Below, piece after piece: positions 6,802-11,288 of a DNA stretch of 11,288 nt. How positions within the stretch are numbered: position 1 is the stretch's first letter; the number at the start of each line of letters is the position of its first letter. A program made the position numbers and the translations under genes. The DNA lies in NCBI GenBank assembly GCA_016927965.1, contig JAFGLP010000104.1:1-11288 (forward strand), read 5' to 3'. This DNA is from Dehalococcoidia bacterium (GTDB lineage: Bacteria; Chloroflexota; Dehalococcoidia; GIF9; UBA5629). Below the pieces are notes generated by a model. It did not search any database, was not told the origin of the DNA, and saw only the letters and a list, made by a program, of their open reading frames with translations.

Positions 6802-6848
6802 ATCCAACCTTATTATCCGTGTGTCTCAATAGCACGGCATAGTTAAAC

Positions 6849-8192
6849 TTATATAATTTTCCTACGTTTGGTTAATGCCTCCCCGATTGCCGCAGCCAGG
6901 AATAATGATCCTGTAGCAAGTATCAGATCGTCCTGCCCGGACCTTTCCAGAGCAAATGAAAGCGCGGCCTGCGCATTCCGCGCAACGCTCACATGCAGTC
7001 CGGATTTCTGCAAAACGGAGGATATTTGCCCGGCCGTTGCTGCCCTTGGATGATTGGAGCTTGTGATAATAAAGTGATCTGATAACTTGGAAATCTCTTT
7101 TATCATTCCTTTGATGTCTTTATCCTGGGAGGAACCGAAAATCACCAGCACATTCTTATAATTGAAGTGTCTCTTCAAAGACTCTGTTAATTTCTTAATC
7201 GAATACGGATTGTGTGCGCCGTCAATAATTACTAAAGGATGTCGACTGATGACCTGCATCCGGGCGGGCCATTTAACCTTGCGCAGGCCTCGCACTATAT
7301 GTGTTCTATCTATAGTAATATACTTGCTCAGGGCTTCTACGGCAGCTACTGTCAGTGCGGCATTTTCCATCTGAAAATCACCCATCAAAGGCAGGCTAAC
7401 CCGATAGGTATCAAGCTTGCTTTGTATTGAGAATCTCTGGCAGCCCAGGCTACTTGCTTCATGTGCCCAGCTAATATCACGGCCGGCAACCAGCAGGGCG
7501 GCATTCACATCAGCACACTTTTTTTCGATTATTTTCATAGCAGGCGGTGGTTGCAGTGCGCTGATGACTGCGCATTCCGGCTTGATTATGCCCGCCTTTT
7601 CGCCGGCAATCTCTGCCACTGTGCCGCCCAGTATCTGCATATGGTCGAGGCTTAGTGAGGTGATTATGCAGATGTCCGGCCTTTCCACCACGTTGGTCGC
7701 ATCCAGCCGCCCTCCCATTCCGGCTTCCAGCACCTGTAAGGTAGCCCTTTTTTTACGGAAGTAAAGGAATGCCATCGCTGTCAATACTTCGAATGTCGTG
7801 AGCCTGCCGAATCGTGATTGAACATTTATCATGTTCGCCCGGGGTGCTATTGAGGTAACCATACTGGCGAACTCTTTCCTGGTAATGGGGCGGTTGTTGA
7901 AGGCCAGCCTTTCCTGCCAGGAGAAGAGGTGAGGTGAGGTAAACCTGCCCGTGCCGTACCCGGCACTGACCAGCACGCTGGATATCATGGCGGCTGTGCT
8001 GCCCTTTCCCTTGGTGCCGGCGATGTGGATGGTCCTTCTTCCCCGGTGGGGGTTTCCCAGCGCTTTTAGGAGCAGTTCCATCCTCCGCAGATCGTAATTG
8101 GCTGCGCTGTATAATACGCCCGGAGATTTCTCATAATCAGTGAGGCTCTGGAGGTATTTTTCGGCTTCAGAATAATCCATATGCCAGTGCAT
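6849..8192 (-). CDS. folC: Bifunctional folylpolyglutamate synthase / dihydrofolate synthase
   Basis: A 447-residue Mur ligase-family enzyme that ATP-dependently joins glutamate to dihydropteroate and to folates in the cytoplasm. Landmarks in order are the P-loop GTKGKGST (59-66), SPHL (86-89), the LEAGMGGRLDATN segment (155-167), SLDHMQILGGTVAEIAGEKA (181-200) with GIIK after it, MGDFQMENAA (270-279), WPARMQ (308-313) and DGAHNP (324-329). All expected motifs are intact and the length is normal. The ATG at 8192 is the longest start. The ATG at 8180 (MDYSEAEKYL) is an equally likely start, since neither has a clear Shine-Dalgarno. It lies 50 bases downstream of a glycosyltransferase gene in the same direction and converges with the SWIM gene. 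No terminator is evident at its 3' end. Confidence 0.96.
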   Translation of the reverse strand: MHWHMDYSEAEKYLQSLTDYEKSPGVLYSAANYDLRRMELLLKALGNPHRGRRTIHIAGTKGKGSTAAMISSVLVSAGYGTGRFTSPHLFSWQERLAFNNRPITRKEFASMVTSIAPRANMINVQSRFGRLTTFEVLTAMAFLYFRKKRATLQVLEAGMGGRLDATNVVERPDICIITSLSLDHMQILGGTVAEIAGEKAGIIKPECAVISALQPPPAMKIIEKKCADVNAALLVAGRDISWAHEASSLGCQRFSIQSKLDTYRVSLPLMGDFQMENAALTVAAVEALSKYITIDRTHIVRGLRKVKWPARMQVISRHPLVIIDGAHNPYSIKKLTESLKRHFNYKNVLVIFGSSQDKDIKGMIKEISKLSDHFIITSSNHPRAATAGQISSVLQKSGLHVSVARNAQAALSFALERSGQDDLILATGSLFLAAAIGEALTKRRKII

Positions 8193-8199
8193 TATAGCA
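8191..8199 (-). promoter_or_regulatory. Possible extended -10 promoter at the folC start
   Basis: On the minus strand TGCTATAAT is a perfect extended -10 (TGnTATAAT), but it overlaps the ATG at 8192 and no -35 box is seen. If used, transcription would begin near 8184 and translation would have to start almost leaderless at the ATG at 8180. It may be chance. Confidence 0.25.
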
Positions 8200-8242
8200 T
8201 TGTCGCAAGAGTCTGGAGGAAGGAAGCGTCATCATCACCTTT

Positions 8243-9433
8243 TCAGGGTTTGACGGTCTTGGGCATGGCACGGCCTTTCCACAGCGCTTTACCCTGCAGG
8301 GTCAGCACCATGGAAGCTATAGCAATTACCGTCATGAAAATGGCGCTCACCGGGTAAATCAAGATCAGGTAAAGCGGGAAGCGGAAGTGATGGTTACTGA
8401 TTGCCCATAGAAAGACTGTCAGGAGGATTGTCAGGGTGGCCATCCCTGCGATACCCCAGGGTATTTCGGGCTGGGCCAGAGCAATGCCTAACATAATAAA
8501 CGGGCTGACGAAAACCAGCAGTATTGCAATATACATGAACACCAAGAAAAAGGGCTCGAAATTGAAGGTGGCGAACGTGCTTTTGGTCAGACCTTTCCAT
8601 ACCTGGTTGAAGTTACGGTACATGCGGCAGGAGACCTGCCCGTTCCCGTCCAAAAGCCTGTAGCGCAAGCCCATGGCATGTATACGCCTGCCTATAGCAA
8701 TATCATCTACAATGTTTTGTCTGACAGCCGCGTATCCGCCGGATGCCAGATAGGCTGCTTTGCGGAACACGATAAATTGTCCCAGGCAGGCAAATAACAG
8801 CGGGTTACGCTGAAGCCGTGTAATACCAATGGGGACGCCGCATAACATGCCCAGGTAAAATGCCGGTATGCTTAACAGCTCAGCCCATGAATTGATCTCC
8901 TGATGCGGCAGGGCTGAGATCAGGGCGGCGTCTTCGTCGGCCACTGCAGCGGCGGTGCAGCGCAGCATGTCCGGTGCGTGAATTGTATCGGCATCCACGA
9001 AAAGCAGCAGTTCGCCGTCTGCATGTTCGGCTAGCTGGTGGCAGGCCCAGTGTTTGCCCAGCCAGTCATCAGGCAGTGGTGCCCCCTTCATTATCTTTAG
9101 CCTGCTGTCTTTTGCTGCGAACTCCTCCAGTATCTCCCAGGTCCCGTCGGTGGAGTTGTCATCCAGGACTATCATCTGAAAGTTGGGATAGTCCTGTGCC
9201 AGCAATCCTTTTACGCAGGTCCCGATATTTGCTTCTTCGTTTCGCGCCGGGACCAGCACAGAAAAGCGCGGCCAATCCCGGGGAATAGTGTAACTATTGA
9301 GCCTTCGCAGATACCTCAGATTAGTAAGTGTTACCAGCAGTAGCACTACAATGCTGAGCACTATGACGGTTTGAAAATAAAATAATATTTGAAATAGTAA
9401 ATCAGGCTGCAACAAAGCAATATAATATAACAA
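8243..9433 (-). CDS. Membrane glycosyltransferase, family 2 (copy 2 of tandem pair)
   Basis: A 396-residue GT-A fold glycosyltransferase anchored in the membrane. It transfers a sugar from a nucleotide-sugar to a probably lipid acceptor. An N-terminal membrane helix (about 13-36) precedes the catalytic domain: SVLVPARNEE (58-67), LDDNSTDGT (90-98), LPDDWLGKHWACHQL (120-134), FVDADT (145-150) and VDD (242-244). Two or three hydrophobic segments follow at about 295-320, 326-345 and 353-376. The DWLGKHWACHQ block recalls carotenoid and hopanoid-associated enzymes such as CruC, CrtQ and HpnB, but the acceptor cannot be read from sequence. The start is TTG at 9433, with an AGGA 13 bases upstream, which is rather far. 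An 84-base gap without hairpin separates it from its upstream paralogue. Transcription likely continues into folC. Confidence 0.9.
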   Translation of the reverse strand: MLYYIALLQPDLLFQILFYFQTVIVLSIVVLLLVTLTNLRYLRRLNSYTIPRDWPRFSVLVPARNEEANIGTCVKGLLAQDYPNFQMIVLDDNSTDGTWEILEEFAAKDSRLKIMKGAPLPDDWLGKHWACHQLAEHADGELLLFVDADTIHAPDMLRCTAAAVADEDAALISALPHQEINSWAELLSIPAFYLGMLCGVPIGITRLQRNPLLFACLGQFIVFRKAAYLASGGYAAVRQNIVDDIAIGRRIHAMGLRYRLLDGNGQVSCRMYRNFNQVWKGLTKSTFATFNFEPFFLVFMYIAILLVFVSPFIMLGIALAQPEIPWGIAGMATLTILLTVFLWAISNHHFRFPLYLILIYPVSAIFMTVIAIASMVLTLQGKALWKGRAMPKTVKP

Positions 9434-9517
9434 TCAGCAAAAATTTTCCTGTCTGGCCGTGCAGCCCTGATATTATTGGCAGTGGGTATATTCGATTGCG
9501 GAGCACTTATTTTACAG

Positions 9518-10675
9518 TCAGTAGATTCTGCGTGTCGGCATTTTACGACCTTTCCAAATGGCTTTTCCTGATAGGGTCAGTACCATGGAGGAAGCGGATA
9601 TCATAGCCATCACGATGGCGCTCAACGGATACAGCACTATCATGTAAACTGGGAATTTGAACCTTTGATAGTAGATGGCCCATAACAATAACGATGCTAT
9701 GACACAAATGACAGCCAGTCCCAGCGATAATGGCGGAGGATAGGCTGTTGTTCTCAGGGCAACCAGTTCTATTACAGGTTCTAGGAACACAAACAGTATC
9801 CAGAGCCAGGTGGCGATAAACAGCGGTACGTTGTAATCATAAGAGGCAAACATGTTTTTAGTCAGGCCTTCGCAAACTTCCTTATAGCTATGATACATAC
9901 GAGTCGAGACGTTATTGGTCCCGTCAAAGACGCGGTAGCGCAGCCCGCAACCCACTATCCTTTGCGGCAGTTCCAGATCGTCCAGAACGTTCATGCGTAT
10001 CTCTTCAAATCCCCCGCATTTTTCATAGGCCTGACGTTTGAATGCCATGAGTTTGCCGCTGGAGGATAAGTATGATTTTTGGGGGCGCAGCAGTTTCGGC
10101 AGTGGTACTACTGCAAATATCCCCAGCGCAAAATACGGCATGACCAGTTTTTCTGCCAAGGTGCCCAGTATATGACGCGGCACGATTGAGAGCATGTCTG
10201 CCTGCTCTTCCTCTAAAGCTGCTGCGGTGCAGTGTAGTGTATCGGCGGTATGTATGGTATCTGCGTCCGTGAAAATCAACAGATCGCCGGTTGCTTCCAG
10301 GTAAAGCTGGTGGCAGGCCCAGTGCTTACCCAGCCAGTCCGGCGGTAAATATTTCCCCTGTATGACTTTCAGCCTGCTGTCATTGCGGATAAGCTCCTGC
10401 AGTATCTCCTCCGTCCGGTCGGTGGAGTTATCATTCAACACGATTATTTCAAAATCAGGATAGTCCTGGGCCATTAGCGATCTCACGCAGGGGCCGATTT
10501 TGCCCTCTTCATTTCTGGCCGGAATAAGGACCGATATGCGCGGGAAACGGCTGATTTTTTTACTATCACTTAAGTTTCGTGTTTTACTCATGTTGATAAT
10601 AGCTATTAAAAGCATGGCGATCAGAAAAATTATGATGAGGACCTCTGGTAGCAGGAGAGAGTCTCTGATTAGCAT
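9518..10675 (-). CDS. Membrane glycosyltransferase, family 2 (copy 1 of tandem pair)
   Basis: A 385-residue paralogue of the next gene with the same layout. A membrane helix (about 8-28) is followed by SVLIPARNEE (48-57), NDNSTDRTEEIL (81-92), LPPDWLGKHWACHQL (110-124), FTDADT (135-140) and LDD (231-233). Hydrophobic C-terminal segments lie at about 283-306, 317-335 and 343-365, ending with SMVLTLSGKAIWKGRKMP (363-380). The ATG at 10675 overlaps the PlsY-like stop codon by 7 bases and has AAGGA eight bases upstream. The open frame to 10723 would mostly duplicate the end of the previous gene and is less likely. The first acidic residue of the DDxSTD motif is Asn here, while the second Asp is kept. 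The coupling to a lipid acyltransferase gene suggests a membrane glycolipid pathway. The acceptor and sugar are unknown. Confidence 0.9.
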   Translation of the reverse strand: MLIRDSLLLPEVLIIIFLIAMLLIAIINMSKTRNLSDSKKISRFPRISVLIPARNEEGKIGPCVRSLMAQDYPDFEIIVLNDNSTDRTEEILQELIRNDSRLKVIQGKYLPPDWLGKHWACHQLYLEATGDLLIFTDADTIHTADTLHCTAAALEEEQADMLSIVPRHILGTLAEKLVMPYFALGIFAVVPLPKLLRPQKSYLSSSGKLMAFKRQAYEKCGGFEEIRMNVLDDLELPQRIVGCGLRYRVFDGTNNVSTRMYHSYKEVCEGLTKNMFASYDYNVPLFIATWLWILFVFLEPVIELVALRTTAYPPPLSLGLAVICVIASLLLWAIYYQRFKFPVYMIVLYPLSAIVMAMISASSMVLTLSGKAIWKGRKMPTRRIY

Positions 10676-11274
10676 TTTGCTTTTCCTTGCCCGCTCAGCC
10701 ACGGTTGAAGTTCCGGCCAGCACTTAAAATAGCTAAACCTCTTGGCTACAAATATAACGGAATGCGCCAGGCAGGCAGCCGCGAGATACAGCGGGTATTG
10801 TAATACCAGAAGTAAAATCAGCAAGCCGGTTATTCCTCCCAGAGAAGCCCATACCCAGTTCTTTTGTATGATGAACATAATTCCCACAAATACTCCCATG
10901 ATTACCGGACCCAGCCAGCCGAGCAGCCCCAGCCATACGCCGAATGTAGTGGCAACGGCCATCCCCCCTTTGAATTTCAGGAAAGGGGAATACGCATGGG
11001 CCAATACGGGGGCAACTGCTACTGCCGCCAATTCCCAGCCGTTAACTCCGGATATCAGCTGTGCCAGCCAGACCGGGACAGCCCCTTTGAACGCATCCAG
11101 CAACACAGCGACGATGTAAAGAGCTTTGCTCCCCGCCCTGGCTACGTTGGTAGCGCCGGGGGCACCATCGCCGAATTCCCGAATGTCCTTATGCAGGAAG
11201 AGCTTCCCGATCCAATAGGGAAAAGGCAGCGACCCGAGTACGAGACCTGCGAGTATCCAGGCTAAACTAAGCAT
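10669..11274 (-). CDS. plsY: PlsY-like glycerol-3-phosphate acyltransferase, divergent
   Basis: A 201-residue multi-pass membrane protein of the PlsY family, whose classical members use acyl-phosphate to acylate glycerol-3-phosphate in the first step of phospholipid synthesis. GSLPFPYWIGKL (14-25) and GATNVARAGSK (40-50) are well kept. The usual GSGNxGATN reads GDGAPGATN (35-43), the usual GHxFPxFxxFKGGKGVAT reads AHAYSPFLKFKGGMAVAT (92-109), and the C-terminal HxxNIxRL-type motif is not recognisable. Several of these residues bind substrate in studied PlsY enzymes, so activity or acceptor may differ. The ATG at 11274 has no clear Shine-Dalgarno, but it sits the usual distance before the first motif. 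The frame remains open upstream to the window edge. The gene overlaps the following glycosyltransferase gene. Confidence 0.88.
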   Translation of the reverse strand: MLSLAWILAGLVLGSLPFPYWIGKLFLHKDIREFGDGAPGATNVARAGSKALYIVAVLLDAFKGAVPVWLAQLISGVNGWELAAVAVAPVLAHAYSPFLKFKGGMAVATTFGVWLGLLGWLGPVIMGVFVGIMFIIQKNWVWASLGGITGLLILLLVLQYPLYLAAACLAHSVIFVAKRFSYFKCWPELQPWLSGQGKAKC

Positions 11275-11288
11275 CGGCCAATTATTAT

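Noticed and set aside
6817..6837. Inverted repeat CCGTG ... CACGG between the SWIM gene and folC, a possible shared terminator
   Set aside because: The stem is only five base pairs with an 11-base loop and there is no T-run on either side, so it does not meet terminator criteria.
1..11288. CRISPR array, mobile element, tRNA or prophage
   Set aside because: No regularly spaced repeats, transposase or integrase genes, terminal inverted repeats or cloverleaf-like segments were seen on either strand; genes are contiguous and of similar composition.

Overview
The window reads as ordinary bacterial chromosome, densely packed with no more than about 180 bases free of genes anywhere. It carries 12 protein-coding genes. 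No RNA genes, insertion sequences, CRISPR arrays or phage genes were seen. The gene set suggests a Chloroflexota bacterium, perhaps class Dehalococcoidia: a class 1B speD, an ACL5-like aminopropyltransferase, tldD/tldE followed by a PAC2-family protein, a HEAT-repeat protein, and folC downstream of PlsY-like and glycosyltransferase genes. That placement is inference from remembered family resemblance and was not tested by a search.

Left part (1-1477, + strand): an AT-rich leader with a plausible sigma-70 promoter precedes speD, which starts at TTG after a strong Shine-Dalgarno. speD overlaps by 4 bases an aminopropyltransferase gene. SpeD makes decarboxylated S-adenosylmethionine and the second enzyme transfers its aminopropyl group. 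Motifs in the second enzyme point to the thermospermine synthase (ACL5-like) or long-chain polyamine branch rather than classical spermidine synthase.

Middle part (1471-6456, - strand): a very tight five-gene run in the order tldD, tldE, PAC2-family gene, HEAT-repeat gene, GNAT acetyltransferase. Junctions are TGA|GTG, TAA plus one base then ATG, TAA|GTG, and a 31-base overlap. TldD/TldE form a peptidase, PAC2 proteins elsewhere assist proteasome assembly, and HEAT repeats are scaffolds, so the run looks like a peptide-processing or protein-turnover unit of unknown target. A well-formed extended -10 promoter lies just upstream of the likely tldD start. The last gene converges on the speE-like gene and overlaps it by 7 bases.

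A small SWIM zinc-finger gene (6547-6801, + strand) is divergent from tldD.

Right part (6849-11274, - strand): a second co-directional group, in the order PlsY-like membrane acyltransferase, two paralogous family 2 membrane glycosyltransferases, then folC. The PlsY-like protein deviates at several signature residues. With the paired glycosyltransferases it may build a glycolipid rather than only lysophosphatidic acid. folC is a standard folylpolyglutamate/dihydrofolate synthase and is probably just a metabolic neighbour.

No gene appears broken. No wholly new defence or mobile system is evident. The most unusual items are the ACL5-like enzyme, the coupled TldD/TldE-PAC2-HEAT unit, and the divergent PlsY with its glycosyltransferase pair.
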